Positions 8,047-17,118 of a stretch of 30,810 nucleotides of DNA are shown one piece after another. Each line of letters opens with the position of its first letter. The first letter of the stretch is position 1. Below the pieces are notes generated by a model. It was not told the DNA's origin and made no database searches. It saw only the letters and a program-made list of their open reading frames with translations. The DNA is from Chryseobacterium sp. Its GTDB lineage: Bacteria > Bacteroidota > Bacteroidia > Flavobacteriales > Weeksellaceae. The DNA is taken from NCBI GenBank assembly GCA_003248755.1, contig QFQW01000039.1, forward strand, positions 1-30,810, read 5' to 3'. The position numbers were made by a program, and so were the translations under genes.

Positions 8047-8814
8047 TTATTTTATAAAATTCAAAGGATATTTCACATTGCTATAACCATCAATACTCGC
8101 CTTGAGTGAACCAACCGCCAATTCTGCTTTGATGAGGACAGGAACCCTATTCTGGTCATTGGTCACCCACATTGTGACGCCTTCTTTTTCTTTAAAAACT
8201 CTTCCGCTCATGACAGAAGGAATGATTTTAAGGCAATTGATTTTACCAAATTTAGTCGATAGATTCTCCGTTCCTACAACTCTTATCTGAAAAGGAAACA
8301 ATTCGTCATCAATCCAGACACTCATTTTAATGACACTTCCGACTTTCAGATTTTCTGAAGACTGACTTCTCAAATAATAGAAACAAGACAATATATCCTG
8401 AACATCATTCGGAACTTTTACCGTTTTTGCAGGTCTGTCCGTATGTTTTTTATCAACTAAAACCAGTGTGTTATTTGCAGGATTGAAAGTGCTTTGCAAA
8501 TGCTGTGTATAACTTCCTTCAGAAACATTTCTCACATAGAATAATGGTTCTTTATTCTCATTAATATAACTTTCGTAAACATCTTCCACTTTGAAAAAAG
8601 CCTTCGCTGCGCCACTCGTTTTACCTACACCTCTCACATAAAAAGCAGGCTGACCTTTGTAAGATGTCTTAGTCGTAGACAAAGTCGCATTACCAGCCGT
8701 AATAAAACCATAATGGATTCTGTAGCTCAAAACCTCTCCAGCATTGATGTTATCAAACTGAGCCGAGGCTGGCGCAAAAAAGAAAATAGTAAAAAGAAAA
8801 AGAAGATTCTTCAT
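8047..8814 (-). CDS. DUF3108-domain secreted protein
   Basis: A 255-aa protein with a signal peptide (MKNLLFLFTIFFFAPASAQ). The mature part begins NINAGEVLSYRIHYGFITAGNATLS, the recognisable opening of DUF3108, and continues with alternating strands including VWIDDELFPFQIRVVGTE and VTMWVTNDQNRVPVLIKAEL. I expect a periplasmic or outer-membrane-associated beta-rich protein; no function is established that I can name. It has its own terminator and stands alone between the glycogen operon and the VOC/SRPBCC operon. Confidence 0.8.
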   Translation of the reverse strand: MKNLLFLFTIFFFAPASAQFDNINAGEVLSYRIHYGFITAGNATLSTTKTSYKGQPAFYVRGVGKTSGAAKAFFKVEDVYESYINENKEPLFYVRNVSEGSYTQHLQSTFNPANNTLVLVDKKHTDRPAKTVKVPNDVQDILSCFYYLRSQSSENLKVGSVIKMSVWIDDELFPFQIRVVGTENLSTKFGKINCLKIIPSVMSGRVFKEKEGVTMWVTNDQNRVPVLIKAELAVGSLKASIDGYSNVKYPLNFIK

Positions 8815-8860
8815 TAATTGTTGTTTATAAATAATCTAAGACAAATTATCTGCCAAATTT

Positions 8861-8893
8861 AAAAAACAAAACCCTTCTGTTGCGAAGGGTTTT
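8861..8893 (-). terminator. Terminator of the glgBAC operon
   Basis: AAAACCCTTC pairs with GAAGGGTTTT around a six-base loop, with a T run on the minus strand just beyond. It lies 18 bases after the glgC stop. Confidence 0.85.
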
Positions 8894-8910
8894 GAAAATA
8901 TGTATTAAAA

Positions 8911-10179
8911 TTACATAATATTTGTACCGTCCGGAATGACCGCATTTTTCTTCACAACTACAATTCCGTCTTTGATAGAATGTGTATCGTAATCGCCATC
9001 CGGATGATGTTTACCTCCAATGATTCTCACATTATTCCCGATATAACAGTTCTTGTCAAGAATCGCTTTGTCGATATAACAGTACTTGCCGATTCCCATA
9101 CTTGTTTTTCCTTCAATCTCGTTGTTGGCAACTTCTTGAGCAGTTTGATAGTAATCCGCTCCCATTACATAGGAATTCACAATGGTGGTTCCCCTGTCAA
9201 CTCTAGTCCTGTTTCCGATGATGCAATTTTCAATCTTATCTGCTAAAATGATACAGCCGTCTCCAAAAATCGTTTTGCTTACATAAGAACCATTGATTTT
9301 TGAAGGAGGCAGCATTCTTGCTCTCGTATAAATCGGATTGGAACTGAACAAATTGAACTGAGGTAAATCCTGAGCCAAGTCCAAGTTAGCTTCGTAAAAT
9401 GACTCAATCGTTCCGATATCTGTCCAATAACCATCGTATTGATAACTCAAAACATTCAAATTTCCGATAGAAGCCGGAATGAAATCTTTTCCGAAATCAT
9501 CGCCTTCGTGTTCCGAGAACAGTTTTCTCAAGACATTTTTTGTAAATACATAGATTCCCATAGAAGCCAGATATTCTTTACCTTGAGATTTGCTTTCTTC
9601 GCTGGTTTCGGATTTCCAGTCTGCCAAAACATCCAGACTTGGTTTCTCTGTAAAAGCGGTAATGTTGCCTTCTTCATCAGCTTTCATAATTCCAAAACCT
9701 GTGGCATCTTTCGCATTAACAGGAATAGTAGCGATAGTAATATCTCCGCCCTGTTCTTTATGGAAATTAATCATTTTTTGGAAATCCATCTGGTAAAGCT
9801 GGTCTCCGGAAAGAATCAAGATATATTCATATTCATACTTTTCAAGATGTTTCATCGTTTGACGAACGGCATCTGCTGTTCCCTGATACCAATTTTCATT
9901 TTCAACATTCTGTTCCGCAGCCAGAATATCCACAAAACCTTTGCTGAAAATATCAAAGTGATAAGAGTTCTTGATGTGGGAATTCAATGATGCTGAATTG
10001 AACTGGGTCAAAACCAGAATCCTGTTAAGGCCTGAATTAAGACAATTTGAAATTGGAATGTCCACCAAACGGTATTTTCCTGCAATTGGAACTGCTGGTT
10101 TGGACCTTGTGTAAGTCAATGGAAACAATCTCGTTCCTCTTCCGCCTCCCAAAACTATGGAGATTACGCTTTCTTTCAT
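8911..10179 (-). CDS. glgC: Glucose-1-phosphate adenylyltransferase
   Basis: A 422-aa ADP-glucose pyrophosphorylase that makes ADP-glucose from glucose-1-phosphate and ATP, the committed step of glycogen synthesis. The N-terminal GGGRGTRLFPLTYTRSKPAVP is the nucleotide-binding signature; GTADAVRQ and the LSGDQLYQMD metal-binding region follow, and the C-terminal third is a left-handed beta-helix with hexapeptide-like repeats (CIIGNRTRVDRGT, NCYIGNNVRIIGG). Length is normal. It is the last gene of glgB-glgA-glgC, 106 bases after glgA, and ends at a strong terminator. Confidence 0.97.
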   Translation of the reverse strand: MKESVISIVLGGGRGTRLFPLTYTRSKPAVPIAGKYRLVDIPISNCLNSGLNRILVLTQFNSASLNSHIKNSYHFDIFSKGFVDILAAEQNVENENWYQGTADAVRQTMKHLEKYEYEYILILSGDQLYQMDFQKMINFHKEQGGDITIATIPVNAKDATGFGIMKADEEGNITAFTEKPSLDVLADWKSETSEESKSQGKEYLASMGIYVFTKNVLRKLFSEHEGDDFGKDFIPASIGNLNVLSYQYDGYWTDIGTIESFYEANLDLAQDLPQFNLFSSNPIYTRARMLPPSKINGSYVSKTIFGDGCIILADKIENCIIGNRTRVDRGTTIVNSYVMGADYYQTAQEVANNEIEGKTSMGIGKYCYIDKAILDKNCYIGNNVRIIGGKHHPDGDYDTHSIKDGIVVVKKNAVIPDGTNIM

Positions 10180-10285
10180 AGATGTGCTGGTTATATATTA
10201 TTTTCTGTTATTTATTATAAAGCTAAGAAATCCTGCCAAATATTAAGCCAATGTTAACAAAATAATTGCTTATTTAAGATTTAAA

Positions 10286-11692
10286 TCAATAATTATACAT
10301 TTCCAGATAATTCTTCGCTGACTTTTCCCAAGAGAAATCAAACGACATATTACTGTAAATCAAACCTTTCATCAAGTCTTTTTGACTATAGATATGTAAT
10401 GCTCTTTTGATTGCAAAAACTGCATCATCCGCTCCAGCATTTGTAAAATTAAGTCCGCTTCCCCCAGTCGAAATATCCTGAACCGTATCTCGTAAACCTC
10501 CTGTATATCGCACAATAGGAATTGTTCCGTATCGCATAGAGTACATCTGATTCAGTCCGCAAGGTTCTACCCGGCTTGGCATTAGCAAGAAATCTGCCGA
10601 AGCATAAATCTGATGGGACAAATATTCTTTATAACCTAAATCCAAAGCAAAATTCACATTGAATTTATATTGTAATTCTTTCAATCTGTTTTCAATCTGT
10701 TGATTTCCTGAACCAAGTACAATGATATTGAGTGAACCATTAGTTTCCTGAATACCTTTCTCAACAATCTCCGGTAAAAGGTCAGCTCCTTTTTCGCCTG
10801 CAAAACGTCCTATGAACCCGAAAAGTGGAAGATTTGGATTAAGTCCATACTCTGCACAGATTACTTTTTTATTTTCCCATTTTCCTTCCTCTGCATAATC
10901 TTTATTATAATTGAATTTCAGCATATCGTCAGTCTGCGGATTCCATACTTCCGTATCGATTCCGTTGATGATTCCGAAAGCTTTTTTTCTTTCCTGATTC
11001 ATCAATGGTTCCAAGCCCTGGAAGCTATAAAATAACTCTTCCAAATAACCGCCTGAAACCGCATTGAAAGCGTTGCAGGATTTTATCATCGCAGCCATAG
11101 GATTAATTCTTCCGCTCCAATCCAAAAGTCCCGAATGAACTCCCTCAAAATGTGGAAGGAAGCTGGACATCTGCCAATCCATACTGCCCTGATATTCTCC
11201 ATTATGGATTGTTCCAATAGTTTTAACACCCTTCAGAAAGCTGAATTCATAACAATGTTCTATCATAAAAGGTACAAGTCCCGTGTGATAATCGTGGCAA
11301 TGTAAAATATCCGGACGAATCTGCATCGCACTCAGCCAATGCAAAACACCGTGCTGAAAAGCTATGAACTGCTGACTCTCATCCCAATATCCATAAACGT
11401 TTTCCCTGTCCAGCAATCCAGGAATCTTTACCAAATAAAGGTCAAATCCCAAAACATTGCTTTTCTCTTTGAAAACCTGAACCTGATACATATGAAACGA
11501 CTGATGAATAAAACCATCAAACACAATCTCAAAGTCGTGGTTATAGAAAAACGGTTTGTTGTACCAAGGCATTATTACACTTGCATCCAGACCCATTTTA
11601 TTTTGATATTTCGGCAAAGCTCCTACTACATCTGCCAGTCCACCGACTTTTGCAACAGGATAACATTCCATAGAGAGGTGAAATATTTTCAT
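10286..11692 (-). CDS. glgA: Glycogen synthase (GT5)
   Basis: A 468-aa glycosyltransferase family 5 enzyme that adds glucose from ADP-glucose to a growing alpha-1,4 chain. The KVGGLADVVGALP motif at residues 15-27 binds ADP-glucose; the C-terminal Rossmann domain carries FIGRFAGEKGADL and SRVEPCGLNQMYSMRYGTIPIVRYTGGLRDTV, with the expected EPCGLNQ catalytic region. Length is typical. It sits 30 bases after glgB and its product supplies the chains that GlgB branches. Confidence 0.97.
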   Translation of the reverse strand: MKIFHLSMECYPVAKVGGLADVVGALPKYQNKMGLDASVIMPWYNKPFFYNHDFEIVFDGFIHQSFHMYQVQVFKEKSNVLGFDLYLVKIPGLLDRENVYGYWDESQQFIAFQHGVLHWLSAMQIRPDILHCHDYHTGLVPFMIEHCYEFSFLKGVKTIGTIHNGEYQGSMDWQMSSFLPHFEGVHSGLLDWSGRINPMAAMIKSCNAFNAVSGGYLEELFYSFQGLEPLMNQERKKAFGIINGIDTEVWNPQTDDMLKFNYNKDYAEEGKWENKKVICAEYGLNPNLPLFGFIGRFAGEKGADLLPEIVEKGIQETNGSLNIIVLGSGNQQIENRLKELQYKFNVNFALDLGYKEYLSHQIYASADFLLMPSRVEPCGLNQMYSMRYGTIPIVRYTGGLRDTVQDISTGGSGLNFTNAGADDAVFAIKRALHIYSQKDLMKGLIYSNMSFDFSWEKSAKNYLEMYNY

Positions 11693-11722
11693 ATCAGATT
11701 TCTATTATCTTTTCTTGACTAA

Positions 11723-13669
11723 TTATTTTTTACGTTTTAAAAAATCTGCAATTTTGGATTTCTTAATCAATTTACTTTGTTTTAATACCAATCCTGATAA
11801 TGGCGGCAATTTAATGATGATTGAATTTTGTCTATTATTCCAGCCTTCATCTAATCTTTGAGAAATAACCGCTTCTACTCCGCTTCCGCTATATTTTTCT
11901 TCATCAGAATTTAAAATGACCTTCCAATCTGTATTTTCATCAACACCAATTCTATAATCAAAACTGTTAGGTGTAAGATTCAGAATGGTCATCAGAACTT
12001 CTTTCTCGTTTTTACTTTTTCTCAAGTAAATAAAAATCGAGTTGTCTCTGTCGTCTCCGTCCACCCATTCGTAACCATAAGGAGAGAATTGAAGTTCATA
12101 TAAAGACGGATGTGTCTTGTATAGAAAATTCAAATCCCGAACAAACTCCTGAAGATTCTTATGAACAGGATATTGAAGCAAATGCCAGTCGAGAGAACTT
12201 GTGAAATTCCATTCGTTGGTTTGGGCAAATTCGTCACCCATAAAAAGAAGCTTCGTTCCCGGATTTGTAAACATATATACATACATCGCACGTAGATTCG
12301 CAAACTTCTGCCATTCATCACCCGGCATCTTGTAAATCAGACTGCTTTTTCCATGCACAACTTCATCGTGAGACAACGGCATCATATAATTTTCATTATA
12401 CATATAGGTGCTCGTGAACGTGATTTTGTTGTGATGATATTTCCTGTTGATCGGGTCTTCTTTGAAATAATCTAATGTATCGTGCATCCAGCCCATCATC
12501 CACTTCATCCCGAAACCGATTCCGTCATCATGAACGGGTTTGGTTAATTTTGGAAAATCGGAACTTTCTTCTGCAATAGTCTGAACATCGGGAAATTCTT
12601 TATAAACCGCCGTATTGAAATCCTGCAAAAACTGCTTCGCTTCCAAGTTTACATTTCCTCCGTAGATATTTGGTTCCCATTCTCCATCGTTTCTGGAATA
12701 ATCGAGATGTAGCATTGATGTTACCGCATCCACACGCAATCCATCAGCGTGATATCTATCTAGCCAAAATATGGCATTTGAAATCAGAAATGATTTGACT
12801 TCCGGTCTTCCGTAATTGAAAATATAGGATTTCCAATCGGGATGAAAGCCTTTTCTCGGGTCTTCGTGTTCATACAAAAATGAGCCATCAAAACGATGTA
12901 ATCCATTGGCATCACCCGGAAAATGAGACGGGACCCAATCCAGGAAAACACCGATATTATTTTTATGAAGCTCAGAAATCAAGTACATCAATTCCTGCGG
13001 TCCTCCAAATCTTGAAGTCGCCGCATAGAATCCGGTAATTTGGTAACCCCAACTCGGGTCATAAGGATATTCCATAACGGGCATAAATTCTACATGCGTA
13101 AAATTCATTGCTTTGAGATATGGAACCAATTTGTCTGCTATTTCTCCATAACTCAAAAATCTGTCCGGATTTCCCGGGTCGCGCATCCACGAACCAAGAT
13201 GCATTTCGTAAACCGAAATCGGAGATTCAAGGCTATTATAACGCCAGCGTTTTTCCATCCAGTCTTTGTCCTGCCACTCGTACCAAGTAGTGCAAACTGC
13301 GGAACCTGCCTGCAAAGCATTCTCAAAACAGAGTCCGTACGGGTCAGCTTTTTCCAACAAAATCCCCTCTGTTGTCCTAATTCCGTATTTGTAAACTTCT
13401 CCAAAATCCAAATTGGGAATGAAACCTTCCCAAATCCCGGATTGGTCCCAACGCCCTGCCAACTTGTGCGAAAAAGAATCCCAATTGTTGAAATTTCCCA
13501 TTACGGAGACTTCTGTTGCCGCAGGTGCCCAAACGGCAAAATAAACCCCGGAAACACCATCTACCTCAATCTTGTGTGAGCCGAACTTTTCGTAAAGCCT
13601 TGTGTGTTTTCCCGAACGGAAAAGATAGATATCGAAATCGGAAAATAAAGAATAGGGCTGAACCGACAT
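11723..13669 (-). CDS. glgB: 1,4-alpha-glucan branching enzyme (GH13)
   Basis: A 648-aa glycogen branching enzyme when started at the ATG at 13669 (MSVQPYSLF). An upstream in-frame ATG at 13714 would add 15 residues (MIKKSFINH...) encoded by a hairpin-rich sequence and is less convincing. An N-terminal CBM48 domain (VSVMGNFNNWD) leads into a TIM barrel with DGLRVDAV (nucleophile D314), TIAEESSDFP (acid/base near E367) and PLSHDEVVHGK (transition-state Asp). It makes alpha-1,6 branches in glycogen. First gene of glgB-glgA-glgC. Confidence 0.95.
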   Translation of the reverse strand: MSVQPYSLFSDFDIYLFRSGKHTRLYEKFGSHKIEVDGVSGVYFAVWAPAATEVSVMGNFNNWDSFSHKLAGRWDQSGIWEGFIPNLDFGEVYKYGIRTTEGILLEKADPYGLCFENALQAGSAVCTTWYEWQDKDWMEKRWRYNSLESPISVYEMHLGSWMRDPGNPDRFLSYGEIADKLVPYLKAMNFTHVEFMPVMEYPYDPSWGYQITGFYAATSRFGGPQELMYLISELHKNNIGVFLDWVPSHFPGDANGLHRFDGSFLYEHEDPRKGFHPDWKSYIFNYGRPEVKSFLISNAIFWLDRYHADGLRVDAVTSMLHLDYSRNDGEWEPNIYGGNVNLEAKQFLQDFNTAVYKEFPDVQTIAEESSDFPKLTKPVHDDGIGFGMKWMMGWMHDTLDYFKEDPINRKYHHNKITFTSTYMYNENYMMPLSHDEVVHGKSSLIYKMPGDEWQKFANLRAMYVYMFTNPGTKLLFMGDEFAQTNEWNFTSSLDWHLLQYPVHKNLQEFVRDLNFLYKTHPSLYELQFSPYGYEWVDGDDRDNSIFIYLRKSKNEKEVLMTILNLTPNSFDYRIGVDENTDWKVILNSDEEKYSGSGVEAVISQRLDEGWNNRQNSIIIKLPPLSGLVLKQSKLIKKSKIADFLKRKK

Positions 13670-13695
13670 AGGTATAAATGATAATTGATGATTGA

Positions 13696-13717
13696 TGAAT
13701 GATTTTTTAATCATTCA
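13696..13717 (-). promoter_or_regulatory. Perfect 9-bp hairpin in the glgB leader
   Basis: TGAATGATT and AATCATTCA pair around a TTTT loop on the plus strand, 26 bases upstream of the preferred glgB start and overlapping the alternative upstream ATG. It could affect translation of the operon's first gene; no regulator is identified. Confidence 0.4.
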
Positions 13718-13901
13718 TTTTATAGCTTTACCAAGATAGATAAATAAATTGATACAGGATATATAGAATTTGTTAATAAGTATTAAAGTTTACGGCTGGA
13801 ATATTTGAGTTTCCATAATCATTATCAGTTCATTATTCTACGTCAATAGTTTTTTAGTATTTTAAGCCGAATTTAAGTACAAAACCTGCAGAGAACGATA
13901 A

Positions 13902-14740
13902 TCATAGCAAATCAAGAGGACTTTTTATTTTGACTCTGCTTACACCTGTAATATGGGTGTAGATTTCTGTGGTCTTGATATTGTTATGTCCCAGCAGCTC
14001 TTTGATAATTCTGATGTCTGTTCCATTTTCCAAAAGATGTGTGGCATAGGAATGGCGAAGCGTATGAACTGATGCCGGCGAAATGATGCTGGCTTTGTTA
14101 ATTGCATTTTTGAGAATCTGCTGAACGCTGCGTTCCGAATATCTTTCTCCAGAATGCCCTTCAAATAGATAAATTTGAGGCTGATAGACTTTATAATATG
14201 TCCGCAGAAGCTCCAGAAGCAAAGGTGAAAGCATTACCACTCTATCTTTTTTACCTTTTGCCTGACGGACAAGGAGAACATTCTCACGTGTTTTGATATC
14301 TGATATTTTAAGTTCCAATACTTCACTGAGTCTTAATCCGCAAGAATATATGGTGGTTAGGATTGCCTTATGCTTGATGTTTTCTGTAATGTCGAGGATT
14401 TTTTCACTTCTTCTTTTGTGAGGAACTTGGGAAGCTGATGTTCTTTTCTTTTGGGGTATAGGTGTTTGAGATTGATTTGGCGTTGGAAAATCTCTTTGTA
14501 GAATTTGGTAATAGTGGCAATCATTGCTTTTTGGTAGGACTGCCCTATTTTCTTCTTCTCTACCAGCCAGATGATAAAATCTTCCAATTGTTTCTGGGTT
14601 ATATCTTCAGGTTTATGCTTGGATGAGACTTTGAGAAAATAAGTAAGATGAGAGGTGTAGGTTTTGATGCTTCTGTCTGCATATCGCTGCATCCGAAGAA
14701 TAGTGACAAACTGTTCTGTAAGGTTTTGATTAATCATCAT
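13902..14740 (-). pseudogene. Frameshifted XerC/D-like tyrosine recombinase
   Basis: Two minus-strand pieces together form one tyrosine recombinase of about 279 aa. The upstream piece (14740 to about 14400) carries the SAM-like core-binding domain (YADRSIKTYTSHLTYFLK). The downstream piece carries the catalytic domain: SCGLRLSEVLELK (Arg), KGKKDR (Lys), HTLRHSYATH (HxxR), LLGHNN and EIYTH (Tyr). The frame breaks in a run of six A (plus-strand T at 14399-14404): adding one A restores VKKILDITENIKHKAILTTIYSCGLRL across the junction. The catalytic residues survive, so the break may be recent, a sequencing error, or slippage. Confidence 0.85.
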
Positions 14741-14972
14741 TATTGCGTTTATCCAAATTTAAAAAAAATAATCATATCATTTACAAATACTTATGAAAAA
14801 TTTCAAAGACGATAAGCGCAATTGGATATATTTTGTATTGGCGCAATGCGTATATTTGAGAGTTATACGAATAATCAAATTCAAAAATCCAATTTGCACC
14901 TAATTATACTATTAATCAAATAGTTAAAAAATAAATAAACGCAGATTAAAGCATAAAAAAGCAAGGAAATGT
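14741..14972. other. Gene-free region left of the mobile element, with imperfect direct repeats
   Basis: No gene is seen. GCGCAATTGGATATATTTTG (14816-14835) and GCGCAATGCGTATATTTGAG (14841-14860) are imperfect direct repeats 25 bases apart. Inverse-oriented relatives (ATCCAATTTGCACC near 14888, ATCCAATTGCAC near 15049) lie further right. CGTATA and TATACG (14849-14869) form a small hairpin. They may be recombinase-binding sites, but this is inference. Confidence 0.35.
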
Positions 14973-14980
14973 TAGGTTTG
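14973..14980 (+). promoter_or_regulatory. Candidate integrase -7 box
   Basis: TAGGTTTG fits TAnnTTTG and ends on the first base of the GTTGTAC repeat cluster (starting at 14980), 122 bases before the integrase ATG. If used, integrase bound at the repeats would block its own promoter. No -33 element is clear. Confidence 0.3.
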
Positions 14981-15083
14981 TTGTACTAAAAGTTGTACCT
15001 TAGTACTCGGTTGCATCGCTTTGAAACATCAGTAAAATAAATGGTTTCATCCAATTGCACTCATTGAGTTTAGTAAGTACAAC
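14980..15083. repeat. Left-end attachment-site candidate with GTTGTAC repeats
   Basis: GTTGTAC occurs at 14980-14986 and 14992-14998, and inverted at 15077-15083. The second copy lies inside AAAAGTTGTAC (14988-14998), repeated exactly at 30059-30069 on the far side of the element. Clustered short repeats next to an integrase are typical of arm-type binding sites around an att core. The exact crossover point cannot be fixed from the sequence alone. Confidence 0.5.
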
Positions 15084-15102
15084 AATCTAATACTTCTTTA
15101 TT

Positions 15103-16320
15103 ATGGCTTCAATTAAATTAGTTCTGCGTACACAGCAGGAAGACGCCACAGGTCAAAGCCCTATTTACATCCGGTTGATTAAAGACCGAAAAGCCAAATT
15201 TGTAGCAACCGGCGTTAAAGCCAAAGCAAGCGAATGGGATGATGAAAAGCAAAGGCTAAAGAAAAATTACACCAACAGTGCCAGGATGAATGCTTTCCTT
15301 TCGCAAAAGGTTGCCGATGCAGAAGCACAGGTAGCCGACCACGAAAGAACCAAAAAATCAGTTTCAGCACGCAAGCTTAAAGAAGCCATTAAAGGGAAAA
15401 CAGACCCTAATTTCTTCGAGTATTGCGAAAAGAGATTGGAAGTATTGAAAGGCATCGTTTCTTACCGTACTACCGTTATTTATGGCGTTTACATCAACAA
15501 GTTTCAAAAATTCTTAGGACATCGGGAGTTTTATTTCTCGGATATCAATGTGGGTATTCTGAACGATTATGCAACCTACTGCAAAAAGAAATTGAAAAAT
15601 GGCAACACCACTATTTTCAGCTCAATCAGAATTTTGAGTTTCTTTTACAACGATGCAATGGAAGAAGAATTGATTGAAATGGCACCCTCTCCTTTCTACA
15701 AAGTCAATATTTCTAAAAGCAAGGTAGAACGCCAATACCTCAACAAAAAGCAGATTGAAGAATTAGAAAATTTAGATTTAAGCCAAAGACCAAAAGCCCA
15801 GGTGCATCGGGATATGTTTTTGTTCAGTGCCTTTGGTGGCGGTTTGCGTATCAGCGATGTGATGCTGTTGCAGTGGAAATGTTATGATGAAGAAACCCAA
15901 AAGATTACCAAGGTTATTCAGAAAACGCAGAAACAACACAGTTTCAGATTAGGTGCGAAATCGATTGTCATTCTCAACAAATACAAACCTAAAACCATAG
16001 ACCCCGAAGCTTTTATTTTTCCTGTTTTAGAACATCCAGAAAAGATATTTGCCGATGAAATTCACAAGAGTACACGCATCCGTTCCAAAATCCGCTTGGG
16101 CGATGTGCATCTGAAGAAAATGGGCGAAGATTTGAAATTGCCATTCAACCTGCATTTCCATTTAAGCCGTCATACCTTTGCTACCAATGCTTTGAGCAAC
16201 GGAATGCGGATTGAATACGTGAGCAAATTACTCGACCATTCTTCCATCCAACAAACACAGGTGTATGCCAAAATTGTGAGCGAGGAATTGGATAATGCGG
16301 TGGATAAATACATTAATTAG
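15103..16320 (+). CDS. Phage-type tyrosine integrase
   Basis: A 405-aa tyrosine recombinase with all three domains. Residues 1 to about 90 form the arm-DNA-binding domain seen in Bacteroidota integrases (IKLVLRTQQEDATGQSPIYIRLIKDR). The SAM-like core-binding domain follows (about 110-210). The catalytic domain has R249 (GGGLRISD), H353-x-x-R356 (HLSRHTFATN), H379 (LLDHSS) and the nucleophile Y388 (TQVYAK). It should catalyse integration and excision of the surrounding element, probably with the HTH protein at 19152 as directionality factor. It is intact and faces into the element. Start at the ATG preceded by the GTTGTAC cluster. Confidence 0.93.
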   Translation: MASIKLVLRTQQEDATGQSPIYIRLIKDRKAKFVATGVKAKASEWDDEKQRLKKNYTNSARMNAFLSQKVADAEAQVADHERTKKSVSARKLKEAIKGKTDPNFFEYCEKRLEVLKGIVSYRTTVIYGVYINKFQKFLGHREFYFSDINVGILNDYATYCKKKLKNGNTTIFSSIRILSFFYNDAMEEELIEMAPSPFYKVNISKSKVERQYLNKKQIEELENLDLSQRPKAQVHRDMFLFSAFGGGLRISDVMLLQWKCYDEETQKITKVIQKTQKQHSFRLGAKSIVILNKYKPKTIDPEAFIFPVLEHPEKIFADEIHKSTRIRSKIRLGDVHLKKMGEDLKLPFNLHFHLSRHTFATNALSNGMRIEYVSKLLDHSSIQQTQVYAKIVSEELDNAVDKYIN

Positions 16321-16440
16321 AAGTTTTATTTTTCAACACGTATATCAATTTCCTCAACTCATTCATCACATTTTACAAAAATTTTCAAAACCAAACCCAG
16401 AAAATCCCCGAAACCTTAAATAAAAAACTGGGGATAATAT

Positions 16441-16448
16441 TAATTTTG
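16441..16448 (+). promoter_or_regulatory. Candidate -7 box for the Crp/Fnr-like gene
   Basis: TAATTTTG is an exact TAnnTTTG match, 30 bases before the ATG at 16479. No clear -33 TTG element. Confidence 0.4.
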
Positions 16449-16478
16449 CACCACTTATAAAATATATTATAATTGACA

Positions 16479-17039
16479 ATGAATTTTATTGAACACATAA
16501 ATCAACAAATTTCACTTTCTCAAACAGCATCTGATGATTTGACAAAATGCATCCGTAGAAAAATTTATGAAAAAAAAGAACTCATACTTCCTGTCGAAAG
16601 TTTGTCTAAGAAAATCTATTTTATTGAACAGGGAACAGCGAGGGTTTTTTATGCTAAAAAAGATAAGGATGTAACGCTTCATTTTTTGCAGGCAAATGGA
16701 ATAGGTTTACCTGTAGATAGCATATTTTACAATCAGGTTTGCAAATTTGGGATTGAAGCTTTATCTAAAACCACAGTTGTTACTATTGCGTATGACAAAT
16801 GGGAAACGATAGCCAATACCGATGTTGTTATCCAAAAATTTGCTCAAAGATTAATGATAGATTATATAAAAAATGCTACTGATAGAATTTACAATCTGAA
16901 GTTTCAAACACCAAAAGAACGGTATGACACTTTGCTCAACGAGTTTCCTTCCATTTTTCTGGAAGCATCGTTAGGACATATTGCATCTTATTTGGGCATT
17001 ACACAAGAAACATTAAGTAGGCTTCGGGCAAGAAAATAA
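16479..17039 (+). CDS. Crp/Fnr-family transcriptional regulator
   Basis: A 186-aa regulator starting at ATG 16479 (MNFIEHINQ); the TTG two codons earlier is less likely. Residues about 20-110 form a cyclic-nucleotide-binding-like beta roll (KKELILPVESLSKKIYFIEQGTARVFY) and the C-terminal part is a winged HTH (ASLGHIASYLGITQETLSRLRARK). It lacks the PRURTA-type residues needed for a firm cAMP assignment, as in many Bacteroidota Crp/Fnr-like proteins, so the effector is unknown. It ends 80 bases before the MBL hydrolase start, in the same direction; a common transcript and a role in controlling that gene are plausible. Confidence 0.85.
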   Translation: MNFIEHINQQISLSQTASDDLTKCIRRKIYEKKELILPVESLSKKIYFIEQGTARVFYAKKDKDVTLHFLQANGIGLPVDSIFYNQVCKFGIEALSKTTVVTIAYDKWETIANTDVVIQKFAQRLMIDYIKNATDRIYNLKFQTPKERYDTLLNEFPSIFLEASLGHIASYLGITQETLSRLRARK

Positions 17040-17118
17040 ATGACATCGTTTTTTGATTTCAATCAAAAATAATTCTATTGTACTTCAGGAAATTTGCAAC
17101 ATAAAATTTGTAAATACA

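Noticed and set aside
13040..13579. 179-codon plus-strand frame opposite glgB
   Set aside because: It is the antisense shadow of a confidently identified gene, as are the frames opposite glgC (9439-9990) and glgA (11339-11722).
14399..14404. Programmed -1 frameshift in the recombinase gene
   Set aside because: The slip site (G AAA AAA) is weak for tandem slippage and no downstream stimulatory structure was evident; listed as pseudogene with the alternative noted.
17053..17118. TTG start giving a longer MBL hydrolase
   Set aside because: The extra residues do not fit the family, and ATG 17119 begins the first strand of the fold.
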